64,000 nucleotides of DNA from Trueperella bernardiae. Its GTDB lineage: Bacteria; Actinomycetota; Actinomycetes; Actinomycetales; Actinomycetaceae. Each line of letters starts with the position of its first letter. Positions within the stretch are counted from its first letter, which is position 1. Below are positions 6,429 to 15,803 of the stretch, piece after piece. The position numbers and the translations under genes are program-made. Under the pieces are notes generated by a model. It did no database searches. It had not been told where the DNA came from and saw only the letters and a program-made list of their open reading frames with translations. The stretch is from assembly GCF_001469025.1 (NCBI RefSeq), contig NZ_LNIZ01000003.1:186001-250000 (forward strand), given 5' to 3'.

Positions 6429-9400
6429 TTACCGCGCGAAGGCCTGGCGCATGAGCTCCTCGGCCTCGATACGATGGCGGCCGATCATGCCCGCGGCTGT
6501 CGAGGCGGCGGCCGGGCGCGAGATGCGCGTGATACCGCGGTCGAGCGCCACGAACATGTCGAGGGCGAAGTGCGCCCAGGCGCCCTGGTTGGCGGGCTCG
6601 TCCTGCACCCAGAACACCTCGGCGTTCGGGTACTTGTCGAGCTCAGCGCGAAGCTCCTCCACCGGGTTGGGGTAGAGCTGCTCGACGCGGATGATCGCGG
6701 TGCGGTCATCGCCCTTCTTGGCACGCTCCTCGATGAGGTCGTAGTAGATCCTGCCGGTGCACAGCAGCACCCGATCCACGGTGCCGAGCTCCTGGGTCTC
6801 GCCGATCACCTTTTGCACCGTGCCCGAGGTGAACTCCTCCACCATCGAGTCCGCGCCCTTGCGGCGCAGGAGCTGCTTGGGGGAGAAGACGATCATGGGC
6901 TTGCGCGGGCGGCGGTAGGCCTGTTCGCGCAGCATGTGGAAGTAGTTTGCCGGGGTGGAGGGCTGAACCACGATCATGTTGTCCTCCGCGCACAGCTGCA
7001 GGTAGCGCTCGATGCGGGCCGAGGAGTGGTCCGGGCCCTGGCCCTCGTAGCCGTGGGGGAGCAGCAGCACGATCGACGCCGTCTGGTGCCACTTTTGTTC
7101 GGCGGAGGAGATGAACTCGTCCACCACGGTCTGGGCGCCGTTGGCGAAGTCGCCGAACTGGGCCTCCCACAGCACGAGCGCGTCTGGGCGTTGCACCGAG
7201 TAGCCGTACTCGAAGGCCATGATCGAGTACTCGGAGAGGGCCGAGTCGTAGATCTTGAACCGCGCCTGGTCTTCGGTCAGGCCCATGAGCGGCGTCCACT
7301 CCTCGCCCGTCACCAGGTCGTGGGCCACGGCGTGGCGCTGGGTGAACGTGCCGCGGCGCGAATCCTGGCCGGACATGCGCACGGGCACGCCCTCGATGAG
7401 GAGGGAGCCGAAGGCGAGCAGTTCGCCAAAGCCCCAGTCGATGTGGCCTTCGTGGGCCATCTTGTTGCGCTTGTCGAACAGCGCCATGATCTTCTTGTGC
7501 AGGGTGAAGCCCTCCGGCGGGGTGGTGTGGGCCCGGCCGATGCGCTGGAGGATTTCGGGGGAGACGGCGGTGGTCCAGCCGACCATCGTGCCGGCGTCCT
7601 CCTGCTGGGAGGCGGGCATGCCGAGCGCGTCGGCGGCGTCGGCCTCGTCGTTTTCGGCCTTCTTCTCCGCCTCGCGCGCGTCCTGGAACGCCTTCTCGAG
7701 TAGGGCGTGGAAGTCGTCCTCCACCTTGGCGGCCTGCTCGTCAGAGATGTCGCCGCGGCCGAGCAGGGCCTCCTGGTATAGCTGGCGCGTGGTGCGCTTT
7801 TCGTCCACTAGGGAGTACATGATCGGCTGGGTCATCGACGGGTCGTCGCCTTCGTTGTGGCCGCGCTTGCGGTAGCAGATGATGTCGAGGATGACGTCCT
7901 TCTTGAACTGCATGCGGTAGTCGTAGGCCATGCGGGCCATCCGGCACACGGCCTCCGGGTCGTCTCCATTGACGTGGAAGATTGGCAGCTGCAGGCCCTT
8001 GGTGATGTCGGTGGTGTAGCGCGAGGAGCGCGAGTTCGACGGGGCGGTGGTGAAGCCGATCTGGTTGTTGACGATGATGTGGATGGTGCCGCCGGTGCGG
8101 TAGGCGGGCAGCTGGGAGAGGTTGAGCACCTCGGTGACCACGCCCTGGCCGGAGAAGGCCGCATCGCCGTGAATGAGGAGGGGGACCACGGCGCCGCCGT
8201 CGTCGTCGAGCTGGTCCTGCATGCCGCGCACCACGCCCTCGAGCACGCCGTCGGCTGCCTCGAGGTGGGACGGGTTCGCGGCGAGGTATACGCCCACCTG
8301 GTCGCCGCGGGCGGAGGTGTAGGTGCCCTCGGTGCCGAGGTGGTACTTGACGTCGCCCGAGCCCGGCTTGCGCGGGTCCATCACCCCGTCGAACTCGGAG
8401 AAGACCTGGCCGAAGGACTTGCCGGCGATGTTGGTCAGCACGTTGAGACGGCCGCGGTGGGCCATGCCGATGGCGACCTCGTGCAGCCCGTCGTCGGCGG
8501 CGCCGTCCAGGATCGAATCGAGGGCCGGGATGAGGGACTCGCCGCCTTCGAGCGAGAAGCGCTTCTGTCCCACGTACTTGGTTTGGAGGAAGACCTCGAA
8601 GGCCTCGGCCTGGTTGAGCTTTTCGAGGATCCGCACGCGTTGTTCGGGCGTGGTGGCCTCAGGCGTGCGCTCGAGGCGTTCCTGGAACCACTTGCGCTGG
8701 ACCGGGTCCTGGATGTGCATGTACTCGATGCCCACGGTGCGGCAGTAGGCCTCGCGCAGGTTGGTGAGGATCTGGCGTAGCGTGAGGTGGCTGGTGCCGG
8801 CGAAGCCGCCGGTGGGGAAGGAGCGGTCGAGGTCCCACAGGCTGAGCCCGTAGGAGCCGATCTCCAGGTCCGGGTGGCGGCGCAGGTGGAAGGATAGCGG
8901 GTCGGTGTCCGCGATGAGATGGCCGCGCGAGCGGTAGGCGTGGATCAGTTCGGCGATGCGGGCGGGCTTGCCGAGTTCGCGTTCGGCGTCGTACTCGATG
9001 TCCTTTTCCCACACGACGGGCGTGTAGGGCACGCGCAACGAGAGGTAGACGCGCTCGTAGAAGCTATCCTCGCCGAGCAACTTGTTTTCCATGAGGCGCA
9101 GGAAGCGCCCGGAGGTGGCGCCCTGGATGACGCGGTGGTCGTAGGTGGAGCCGATGTGGACCACCTTCGACACGCCCAGGCGGGCGATCGTCTCATCGGC
9201 GGTGCCCTGGAATTCGGGCGGGTAGGTCATGGAGCCGACGCCCACGATGAGCCCCTGGCCGACCATGAGGCGCGGCACGGATTCGGTGGTGCCGAGCCCG
9301 CCGGGGTTGGTGAGTGTGGCGGTGGTGCCTTGGTAATCCTCGATCGTGAGCTTGCCCGCGCGCCCGCGGTCTACCAGCTCCTCGTAGGCGGCCACGAACT

Positions 9401-10172
9401 CGGAGAACGTCTTCGTCTCGGCGGCCTTGATTGAGGGAACGACGAGCGTGCGTGTGCCGTCGGGCTTGGCGACGTCGATCGCGATGCCCAGGTTGACGTG
9501 CTTGGGTTCGACCAGGGACGGCTTGCCATCCTCGATCGAGTAGGCCACGTTCATCTCTGGCATTTCGGCCAGCGATTCGACCATGGCGTAGGCGATGAGG
9601 TGGGTGAAGGAAATCTTGCCGCCGCGGGTGGCCGCGAGGTAACGGTTGATGACGGCGCGGTTGTCGAACATGACGCGCGCGGGCATGGCGCGCAGCGAGG
9701 TGGCGGTGGGGATGGACAGTGAGGCGTCCATGTTCTTCGCCAGCCCGCGGTCCCCGCCCTTGAGGGCCGTGACGTCCTTGGCCTTGGGGTCCATGTCCGC
9801 TTCGGCGCTGGCCGGGCGGAGGGAGTAGGACGTGGCGTAGGGGGTGATGGCGGGGGCGGCCGCAGCGCGCGGTTGCGGGGGCAGGTCGGAGCGGGTGACG
9901 TTCGTGGTGGGGGTGGAAGCGCGATCGGCTTGGGAGTGGACGGCGCGCTGGGCGGGCGTCACTTCCTTTTTCGGCTCCGGGGCGTTCACGACGCCGGCCT
10001 CGCTCGCCGCGCCCGCAGGCTTGCGGCCCTGTGCTTCCCAGCTACGGAACATCTCGGCCCACTGGGGGCCGACCCCGTCCTTGTTTTGAAGGTATGCCGC
10101 GTAAAGATCTTCGATAAAACCCTGGTTCGCGCCAAAATCATCGGAGTTGGTTGACGACACTGTCTGCCTCAC
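6429..10172 (-). CDS. kgd: Multifunctional 2-oxoglutarate dehydrogenase E1/E2 (KGD)
   Basis: A 1,247-residue actinobacterial fusion enzyme of the TCA cycle. Residues 1-45 form the OGDH N-terminal segment (NQGFIEDLYAAYLQNKD), then a Pro/Ala-rich linker to about 130. An acyltransferase (E2) catalytic domain covers about 130-365, ending in YDHRVIQGATSG, and the thiamine-diphosphate E1 domain follows, with GMAHRGRLNVL, IHGDAAFSGQGVV and NNQIGFTT. There is no lipoyl domain, as usual for this form; lipoyl groups come from a separate E2. It decarboxylates 2-oxoglutarate and feeds succinyl-CoA formation. GTG 10172 is the longest sensible start. GTG 10160, with AGTGAGG upstream, is an alternative. It is a single gene with its own promoter and terminator. 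Confidence 0.95.
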   Translation of the reverse strand: MRQTVSSTNSDDFGANQGFIEDLYAAYLQNKDGVGPQWAEMFRSWEAQGRKPAGAASEAGVVNAPEPKKEVTPAQRAVHSQADRASTPTTNVTRSDLPPQPRAAAAPAITPYATSYSLRPASAEADMDPKAKDVTALKGGDRGLAKNMDASLSIPTATSLRAMPARVMFDNRAVINRYLAATRGGKISFTHLIAYAMVESLAEMPEMNVAYSIEDGKPSLVEPKHVNLGIAIDVAKPDGTRTLVVPSIKAAETKTFSEFVAAYEELVDRGRAGKLTIEDYQGTTATLTNPGGLGTTESVPRLMVGQGLIVGVGSMTYPPEFQGTADETIARLGVSKVVHIGSTYDHRVIQGATSGRFLRLMENKLLGEDSFYERVYLSLRVPYTPVVWEKDIEYDAERELGKPARIAELIHAYRSRGHLIADTDPLSFHLRRHPDLEIGSYGLSLWDLDRSFPTGGFAGTSHLTLRQILTNLREAYCRTVGIEYMHIQDPVQRKWFQERLERTPEATTPEQRVRILEKLNQAEAFEVFLQTKYVGQKRFSLEGGESLIPALDSILDGAADDGLHEVAIGMAHRGRLNVLTNIAGKSFGQVFSEFDGVMDPRKPGSGDVKYHLGTEGTYTSARGDQVGVYLAANPSHLEAADGVLEGVVRGMQDQLDDDGGAVVPLLIHGDAAFSGQGVVTEVLNLSQLPAYRTGGTIHIIVNNQIGFTTAPSNSRSSRYTTDITKGLQLPIFHVNGDDPEAVCRMARMAYDYRMQFKKDVILDIICYRKRGHNEGDDPSMTQPIMYSLVDEKRTTRQLYQEALLGRGDISDEQAAKVEDDFHALLEKAFQDAREAEKKAENDEADAADALGMPASQQEDAGTMVGWTTAVSPEILQRIGRAHTTPPEGFTLHKKIMALFDKRNKMAHEGHIDWGFGELLAFGSLLIEGVPVRMSGQDSRRGTFTQRHAVAHDLVTGEEWTPLMGLTEDQARFKIYDSALSEYSIMAFEYGYSVQRPDALVLWEAQFGDFANGAQTVVDEFISSAEQKWHQTASIVLLLPHGYEGQGPDHSSARIERYLQLCAEDNMIVVQPSTPANYFHMLREQAYRRPRKPMIVFSPKQLLRRKGADSMVEEFTSGTVQKVIGETQELGTVDRVLLCTGRIYYDLIEERAKKGDDRTAIIRVEQLYPNPVEELRAELDKYPNAEVFWVQDEPANQGAWAHFALDMFVALDRGITRISRPAAASTAAGMIGRHRIEAEELMRQAFAR

Positions 10173-10199
10173 TTGTTCGTTGGATGACCGATGTATCCA

Positions 10200-10205
10200 A
10201 GCCTA
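10200..10205 (-). promoter_or_regulatory. Probable -10 element of kgd
   Basis: TAGGCT on the minus strand, 27 nt before GTG 10172. No convincing -35. The rest of the 230-bp divergent region to 10402 holds the promoter of the CNNM gene, probably TTACGAT near 10364-10370, and nothing else I recognise. Confidence 0.5.
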
Positions 10206-10402
10206 GTGATCTTTCTTTCGCACGGGGGAGCAAAGTCCCAAAACTGGCCTCAAATCGGGGTGTTTTCGCCGGTCAAAATCTCTTAGCGTCAAGAAAACTC
10301 CCGTGATGATTCAAGAATTCCCCTGTGGGCGAGGGCGGGGCCGCAGCGCGCCCAGGCGGTGGGTTACGATGGTGGGTATGGAAGGACGACAAGAGGTGGC
10401 CC

Positions 10403-11704
10403 GTGGCCACTGATCTCATATTGCTTTGTCTTGCCCTTGTACTTATTGCGGGCAACGCCCTGTTCGTTGCCGCCGAATTCTCGCTCGTCGCCCTGGATCC
10501 AGCCACGATCGATGACCGCGCCCAGTCGGGGGACGCGAAGGCCGGGCGCGTGCAAAAGGCCCTGCATCACCTCTCCCTCCAGCTGTCCTCGTGCCAGGTG
10601 GGCATTACGATGACGACGATCCTGCTCGGCTACGTGGCCACGGCCCCGCTGCAACACTTCTTCTCTGGCCTGTTGGGCAGCCTGGCGCCCGCAGCGGCGG
10701 TCGGCACCGCCGCGACGCTGGCCTTCATCATCATTAACGTCGCCTCCATGCTGTTCGGTGAGCTCATCCCCAAGAACATGGCGCTCGCCGAGCCGCTCTC
10801 CACCGCCGCCTTCGTCTCCCTCCCGTTGCGCATCTTCACGGCGGTGTTCAAGCCGGTGGTCGTGCTGCTGAACGAGACCGCGAACTGGATCTTGCGCAAG
10901 TTCGGCATCGAGCCGGCCGAGGAGCTCTCGGGTGCGCGCTCGGCCTCCGAGCTCGCCGCGCTCGTGCGGCACTCGGCGGAGGAGGGCACGCTCGACCTGC
11001 CCACCGCCCGTCTGCTCACCCGCTCGATCGACATCGGCGCGCTGACCGCCGTGGACGTCATGACCGACCGCGGGCGGGTCGCCGCCCTCCACGTGGACGA
11101 CACGGCGGCCGACGTCATCGCGCGCGCTGCCGAGACCGGACACTCCCGCTTCCCCGTCATCGGCGAGGACCTCGACGACATTCGCGGCTTCGTCCACCTG
11201 CGCCGCGCGGTGGCGATCCCCTACGAGGCGCGCGGGCAGGTGCGCGTGACGTCGTCGTCGTTGCTGGTCGAACCCACGCGCGTGCCCGAGACCATCGCGC
11301 TCGCCCCGCTCCTCGTGCAGCTGCGCGCCGAGGGGCTGCAGATGGCTGTCGTCGTCGATGAATACGGCGGTACCTCGGGCATCGTCACCCTCGAGGACGC
11401 GGTGGAGGAGATCGTGGGCGACGTGGCCGACGAACACGACCGGCGCCGCGTGCGCACGCATATCGTCTCTGGAGGTAGCTGGATGATCCCCGGCCTCATG
11501 CGCCCGGACGAGGTGGCCCGCGAGCTCGGGCTCGACGTGCCGGACGAGGGCCCGTGGGAAACCGTGGGCGGCTGGATGATGGCCCGGCTCGGGCGGATGC
11601 CCGAGGTAGGGGACGAGGTGGAGGAAGACGGCGTGCGCGCGGTGGTTGCCACCATGGATGGCCGACGCATCGAACAGGTGCGGATTTGCGGGGTGGACGA
11701 ATGA
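10403..11704 (+). CDS. CNNM/CorC-type membrane protein with CBS domains (first of pair)
   Basis: A 433-residue hemolysin-C/CorC-type protein. The N-terminal DUF21 (CNNM) transmembrane domain has helices at roughly 5-25, 60-85, 95-120 and 130-155 with the family segment SSCQVGITMTTILLG. Two CBS motifs follow (DVMTDRGRVAALH and MAVVVDEYGGTSGIVTLEDAVEEIVGD), then a C-terminal CorC_HlyC domain. The family is linked to magnesium/cobalt efflux or homeostasis; the old name hemolysin is not supported. GTG 10403 is chosen for its position before the first helix and the GAGG 6 nt upstream. It overlaps the second paralogue by 4 bp. Confidence 0.9.
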   Translation: MATDLILLCLALVLIAGNALFVAAEFSLVALDPATIDDRAQSGDAKAGRVQKALHHLSLQLSSCQVGITMTTILLGYVATAPLQHFFSGLLGSLAPAAAVGTAATLAFIIINVASMLFGELIPKNMALAEPLSTAAFVSLPLRIFTAVFKPVVVLLNETANWILRKFGIEPAEELSGARSASELAALVRHSAEEGTLDLPTARLLTRSIDIGALTAVDVMTDRGRVAALHVDDTAADVIARAAETGHSRFPVIGEDLDDIRGFVHLRRAVAIPYEARGQVRVTSSSLLVEPTRVPETIALAPLLVQLRAEGLQMAVVVDEYGGTSGIVTLEDAVEEIVGDVADEHDRRRVRTHIVSGGSWMIPGLMRPDEVARELGLDVPDEGPWETVGGWMMARLGRMPEVGDEVEEDGVRAVVATMDGRRIEQVRICGVDE

Positions 11705-12729
11705 GCATCGGAATGGCACTCCTTGTCACGGGCCTGCTCCTGCTGACCAACGCGTTCTTTGTGGGCGGCGAGTTCGCGGTCATGGGCGCCCGGCGCTCGC
11801 GGGTGGAACCGCTGGCGGACGCGGGGAAGAAGTCGGCCAAGACCGTCATCTACGCCCTGGAGAACGTCACCCTTATGCTTGCCACCTGCCAGCTCGGGAT
11901 CACGCTCGCCTCGGTGGCGCTCGGCGCGATCTCGGAGCCGGCGATCGCGCACTGGATCGAGGGCCCGCTCGAGGCGGCGGGCGTGCCCGCGTCGTTCCTC
12001 CACCCGATCGCGCTGGTGCTGGCGCTCGCGCTGGTGGTCTATCTGCACGTGGTGCTGGGGGAGATGGTGCCGAAGAACCTGTCGGTCACCACCCCCGAGC
12101 GGGCGGCTTATATCCTGGTGCCCCCGCTTGTGTTCGTCTCGAAGATCTTCCACCCGGTGGTCTTCTCCCTCAACTGGTTCGCCAACCACATCATCCGCGT
12201 CTTCGGGCTCGAGCCCAAGGACGAGGTGGGCGCAGCGTTCACGGTGGACGAGGTGGCATCGATCGTGCAGGCCTCGAAGAATGCAGGCGTGCTCGACGCG
12301 GACGTCGGCCTCATCTCCTCCGCCCTCGAGTTCTCCGAGTACACGGCTGGCGACCTCATGGTGGCAACCGAGCAGCTAGTCATGGTCATGCCGCAGACCA
12401 CCCCGGCCGAGCTGGAGGCAGAGATCGCCCAGCACGGGTTTTCGCGCTACCCGGTTGAGGAGGGCGGCGAGATTGTCGGTTACGTCCACCTCAAGGACAT
12501 CATCGACGTGGCGCCCGGGCGGCGGAACGCGCCGCTGGCGCCGTGGAAGATCCGCACCATGTCGAAGGTGGATTCGAAGGACGAGATCGAGACGGCTCTG
12601 CGCTCCATGCAGAAGGACGGCACTCACCTGGCGGGCGTGGTGGTGGACGGCGAGGTGCGGGGCGTGCTCTTCCTCGAGGATGTGATTGAGGAGCTGATCG
12701 GCGAGGTTCGCGACGCCATGCAGAAGTAG
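11701..12729 (+). CDS. CNNM/CorC-type membrane protein with CBS domains (second of pair)
   Basis: A 342-residue paralogue of the preceding gene, joined by an ATGA overlap, so the two are co-translated and may form a heteromeric ion transporter. DUF21 helices cover about residues 1-150 (LLVTGLLLLTNAFFVGGEFAVMGARR; CQLGITLASVALGAISEP; HVVLGEMVPKN), followed by two CBS motifs. It is shorter than its partner because the C-terminal CorC_HlyC domain is missing: the protein ends right after the second CBS motif (LFLEDVIEELIGEVRDAMQK). Tandem long/short pairs are common in actinobacteria. Confidence 0.9.
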   Translation: MSIGMALLVTGLLLLTNAFFVGGEFAVMGARRSRVEPLADAGKKSAKTVIYALENVTLMLATCQLGITLASVALGAISEPAIAHWIEGPLEAAGVPASFLHPIALVLALALVVYLHVVLGEMVPKNLSVTTPERAAYILVPPLVFVSKIFHPVVFSLNWFANHIIRVFGLEPKDEVGAAFTVDEVASIVQASKNAGVLDADVGLISSALEFSEYTAGDLMVATEQLVMVMPQTTPAELEAEIAQHGFSRYPVEEGGEIVGYVHLKDIIDVAPGRRNAPLAPWKIRTMSKVDSKDEIETALRSMQKDGTHLAGVVVDGEVRGVLFLEDVIEELIGEVRDAMQK

Positions 12730-12833
12730 CGCCGCCGCGACCATTTCGTGACCATGACAAGTGAGACTTCACCGGCAGTGGCTCACATCATAGGGAGTTC
12801 AGTCCCGAGGTTGTGAATACTGCTCGCGGTAGC

Positions 12834-12850
12834 GTTATCAAACCGTTATC
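12834..12850 (+). promoter_or_regulatory. Direct repeat GTTATC-N5-GTTATC
   Basis: Two exact GTTATC copies with an 11-bp period at 12834-12839 and 12845-12850, 59 bp before the start of the M23 peptidase gene. Same motif and period as upstream of the NlpC/P60 gene (4948-4964) and the 42113 operon (42068-42084). A weak inverted repeat GTGAG/CTCAC lies further upstream at about 12761-12786. Confidence 0.65.
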
Positions 12851-12909
12851 ATTGGGAGATGTCCGGGGTTTTCCCGATATTGTGCGCACAAGAAAGAGGA
12901 GGGGCCGGA

Positions 12910-13833
12910 TTGGCTGAGCGTGAAACTGTGCGACCATCGCGCCGTGATCTCCGGCTCGCCCGCGAAGCTCAACTTCGCGACGCCCAGGTCACTGAAGTGA
13001 TCGAGCTCCCGCCCGTTGCTCCGCGGGCCACCAAGGAGCTCTCATTCTTCCGCCGGCTCTTCAAAGAGGCGAAGAATCCCGCCACGGCAGGCGTGCTCAG
13101 CGCCGTCGTCGCCGGCTCCGCAGTCACCGGCATCCTATTCGGCAGCCTGTATTCCGCCTCGGCCGTCCAGGGCGCGCAGAACCTGGCCACCTCCACGGTG
13201 GCCACCCCGCAGCCCACGGTCCCGGACACCCTGAAGAAGACGAGCGGCGCGGCGGACTCGGCCCGCTATCGTGGTTTCGAACGCACGTATTCGGGGGCTG
13301 CCATCCAGTGCGAGTTGCGCGGGGGAGCGAACTCGCTCGCCTCGGCCTTCAAGTCCGAATCCGACCTGGTGGTCATGCCGATGGCGGCGGGCACCTACCG
13401 CCTCACCTCGCCCTTCGGGTTGCGCATTGACCCGATCTCCTACACCTCATCCTTCCACCTGGGCCAGGATATGGCAGCCCCGGCCGGCACACCGATCTAC
13501 GCGATGGCCGACGGCGAGGTCGTCTACGCGGGAGAGGGTATTGCAGGACGCTCGTCGAACCTCATCGTCATCGCCCACGTGATCGATGGAAAGGAATACA
13601 CCACCTGGTACGTCCACATGTACGACGACGGGGTGCACGTGAAGAAGGGTGACAAGGTCAGGGCCGGCCAGCACATCGCCGACGTCGGCTCGAAGGGCTG
13701 GTCCACCGGCCCGCACCTGCACTTCGAGGTCCACACGGGCCACGAGATCGAGACTACGGGGCAGGATAACCTGCTGGACCCGATCAAGGCTCTGGAGGAC
13801 TTCGGCGCGGTCGATCTGTCCGATATGTGCTAG
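12910..13833 (+). CDS. Membrane-anchored M23 (LytM) peptidoglycan endopeptidase
   Basis: A 307-residue protein with a charged cytosolic N-terminus (1-58), one membrane helix at about 60-84 and an extracellular linker. A zinc metallopeptidase domain covers about 165-295. All key residues are present: His183 and Asp187 in FHLGQDM, His236 in YVHMYDD, and His269/His271 in GPHLHFE. It should therefore be a catalytically active lysostaphin-type endopeptidase acting on peptide cross-links outside the membrane. TTG 12910 is chosen because GGAGGGG lies 5 nt upstream. An ATG at 12859 would add 17 residues but lacks a ribosome site. The phased GTTATC sites upstream suggest shared control with the NlpC/P60 gene. 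Confidence 0.88.
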   Translation: MAERETVRPSRRDLRLAREAQLRDAQVTEVIELPPVAPRATKELSFFRRLFKEAKNPATAGVLSAVVAGSAVTGILFGSLYSASAVQGAQNLATSTVATPQPTVPDTLKKTSGAADSARYRGFERTYSGAAIQCELRGGANSLASAFKSESDLVVMPMAAGTYRLTSPFGLRIDPISYTSSFHLGQDMAAPAGTPIYAMADGEVVYAGEGIAGRSSNLIVIAHVIDGKEYTTWYVHMYDDGVHVKKGDKVRAGQHIADVGSKGWSTGPHLHFEVHTGHEIETTGQDNLLDPIKALEDFGAVDLSDMC

Positions 13834-13847
13834 CGAGCGCAGGCTTC

Positions 13848-14624
13848 ATGGTTCATCAGCGCATGTGGGAGATCGGCGAGCCCGTCATCCTCGCTCACCG
13901 CGGTGGTGGGGACGAGCACCCGGAGAACACCATCGTCGCTTTTGAGGCGATGCGCGATCAGGGCTTCCGCTACGTCGAAACCGACTGTCATGTGACGGCC
14001 GACGGCACGGCGGTCATCATTCACGATCCGATCCTCGACCGTCTCACGGACGCCTCTGGCGCGGTCTCCTCCTGGGCGTGGAAGGACTTGCGGCACGTGC
14101 GCGACCACTCGGGTAACCCGCTCGTGCGCCTCGATGACCTGCTCGAAGAGTTCCCGGACCTCATTTTTAACCTGGACGCGAAGAACAACGCGACCGCCCC
14201 GGCGATGGTGGCGGCGATTCGCCGCCAGAATGCCGCCCACCGCGTGAGCCTGGCCTCCTTCTCCGAGGTCCGCCTGGCGTGGATGCGCAGGCGCCTTCCG
14301 GGAGTGCGCTCCTCGATGGGGACGTCCGCGATCGCGCGGCTAGTGGTGGCGGCCAAGGGCCCGCGCGCGCTGGCCTACCGCCTGCCGGGTCCGGAGCGCG
14401 GCGTGGAATGCGTGCAGGTCCCCGAGCTGTTCAAGACCATCCAGGTGGTAGATGAGAAGTTCATCGCGCTGGCCCACGCACGCGGCCTGGCCGTGCATGT
14501 GTGGACCGTCAACGACGCCGACGACATGCGCAGGGCTCTCGAGCTCGGCGTGGACGGGCTCATCACCGATCGGCCGACGTTGGCGCGGTCGGTGATCGAC
14601 CAGATGCGGGGCGGGGCGAACTAG
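13848..14624 (+). CDS. glpQ: Glycerophosphodiester phosphodiesterase
   Basis: A 258-residue GDPD-family TIM-barrel enzyme that hydrolyses glycerophosphodiesters to glycerol-3-phosphate and an alcohol. Seen: the signature AHRGGGDEHPENTI with catalytic His17-Arg18 and the Glu of PENT, the metal residues in ETDCHVTADG, the second catalytic His in IIHDPILDR, and the C-terminal VHVWTVNDADDM typical of the family. There is no signal peptide, so it is cytosolic. ATG 13848 follows GCAGG; ATG 13863 is possible. It starts 14 nt after the M23 gene and ends tail-to-tail with the next gene, the two stop codons sharing CTAG. Confidence 0.88.
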   Translation: MVHQRMWEIGEPVILAHRGGGDEHPENTIVAFEAMRDQGFRYVETDCHVTADGTAVIIHDPILDRLTDASGAVSSWAWKDLRHVRDHSGNPLVRLDDLLEEFPDLIFNLDAKNNATAPAMVAAIRRQNAAHRVSLASFSEVRLAWMRRRLPGVRSSMGTSAIARLVVAAKGPRALAYRLPGPERGVECVQVPELFKTIQVVDEKFIALAHARGLAVHVWTVNDADDMRRALELGVDGLITDRPTLARSVIDQMRGGAN

Positions 14625-15370
14625 CCGAAGAGCTTGTTGCTCGGCGGGGATTGCCGGCACGCCTCAGCTAGCTCGGCGCCCTCGGGGGTCGTCTCGTCCG
14701 TCAGCTTGTGATAATCGGGATTGTCGAACCATTCTGCCACGGGGCTCCACCTATCAGCGCCGGACAGGGCGCTCTCGATAAAAGTCCGTTCTTCAGGGAT
14801 ATTGTCCTTGTCGATCGCGATGCCGAAGGACTCGACGCACGGAATGTAGTACCCGACCATGTACTCGTAGTAGACCCTCCACTGGTCGGCTGTCCACTCT
14901 TGCGTGTATTTCGCGTCGATGGGGTACTGGGCGGCACAGTCGGCGCGAACTTTGGCGAAGGACTTCTCCTGTTCATCGGCCACGTCGAGCGTGGTGATGA
15001 TTCCACCCGAAGACGTGCTGGAAAAGCCGTTGTCCGTCAGGCACTGTGCGATGAGGGGGCCGGAATCCTCGTAGCTCACCCGTCGCACGACCGGCGGGAG
15101 CTCGACCTCGGAGGTGGGTGCGGGAAGGTCGTAAGCCTGGAGGATCTGCGTTACCTGCTCGAGCCGCGATACTTCCTGCTGTTCTTCGGTGATGGGGGCG
15201 CTCGTCGGGATCACTGAGGGAGACCACGCGGTGACGTCCCGTGGGTTGTCGGGAGTGCCAGTGGGCGCCGTGGTTTCCTCTTGTGAGGAGCAGCCGGCGA
15301 GTATGAGAGCGGCACACAGGGCAACACCAACGACGCGTAAACTCTTGCAGCTGCGAGAAGATATGAACAT
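14621..15370 (-). CDS. Secreted lipoprotein of unknown function
   Basis: A 249-residue lipoprotein with a signal peptide and lipobox LAGC, lipidated Cys27, followed by a Thr/Pro-rich linker. The remainder shows no domain I recognise; it has several Cys (CLTDNGF, DCAAQYP, PCVESF, CRQSP) that could form disulfides outside the cell. It is the second gene of a two-gene unit: it starts 9 nt after the stop of the frameshifted small secreted peptide at 15380-15686, so an immunity or accessory role for that peptide is possible but unproven. TTG 15379 is an alternative start. Confidence 0.75.
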   Translation of the reverse strand: MFISSRSCKSLRVVGVALCAALILAGCSSQEETTAPTGTPDNPRDVTAWSPSVIPTSAPITEEQQEVSRLEQVTQILQAYDLPAPTSEVELPPVVRRVSYEDSGPLIAQCLTDNGFSSTSSGGIITTLDVADEQEKSFAKVRADCAAQYPIDAKYTQEWTADQWRVYYEYMVGYYIPCVESFGIAIDKDNIPEERTFIESALSGADRWSPVAEWFDNPDYHKLTDETTPEGAELAEACRQSPPSNKLFG

Positions 15371-15379
15371 GAGAGACAA

Positions 15380-15686
15380 CTAATGCGGGTTGCAGTAGCC
15401 GGCTGCTTTACGAAGACTCGGACTCTGGGCGTACCAAAATGCAGTCTTTAGGTTGGTGTCGATCTGCAAACGGTCGTGACCTGTTCCGTCCTTAACTGAG
15501 GTGCCGACCTTCACATACATGTAGTTACTAGGAAACCGTTGCTCGGAATAGGCGGAGATGCCCCCCGGCAACTCCCGCCGGGCAGGTTGCTGTTCCGCTT
15601 CGAGAGGCAGCTGTTGCCGGAGCAGCGATGCTCAGTGCGAGTGCAAGCGAGGTGGAAAGAGCAATGAGAGTCTTTCTAATGTACAT
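15380..15686 (-). pseudogene. Small secreted peptide, bacteriocin-like, frameshifted
   Basis: The ATG at 15686, with AGGAG 8 nt upstream, opens a 101-residue protein if one base is removed from the six-base run at 15561-15566 (C on the plus strand, G in the gene). The restored product has a clear Sec signal (residues 1-27, ending ATA|AS) and a 74-residue mature part with C35, C98, the segment FPSNYMYVKVG and the end KAAGYCNPH. Size, export signal, the SNY segment and the adjacent ABC transporter recall the lactococcin-972 family, but similarity is weak. As written, translation leaves the frame after residue 41. Alternatives are a sequencing error, phase variation in the G6 tract, or a true pseudogene. 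Confidence 0.6.
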
Positions 15687-15803
15687 GATCCGATCTCCTA
15701 TCTGAGGTGTACTGGGATGTATGTGATTAAAGTAACAGCGTTTCAATGTGGAGGAGCGCTTTTGACCAAAAGGCGTTGCTGATCGAAAAAGAAGGGTGGC
15801 ACG
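15687..15803. promoter_or_regulatory. Divergent promoter region of the peptide and ABC clusters
   Basis: A 117-bp AT-richer gap between head-to-head units (peptide/lipoprotein leftwards, adaptor/ABC/permease rightwards). It must contain both promoters, so shared control is likely. I cannot assign precise -10/-35 elements. Confidence 0.4.

Noticed and set aside
6369-7703. Plus-strand frame opposite the C-terminal part of kgd
   Set aside because: Overlaps a conserved E1 domain and has shadow composition.
10403-12729. Hemolysin function for the two CNNM proteins
   Set aside because: The family name is historical; domains point to metal-ion transport or homeostasis and no toxin feature is present.
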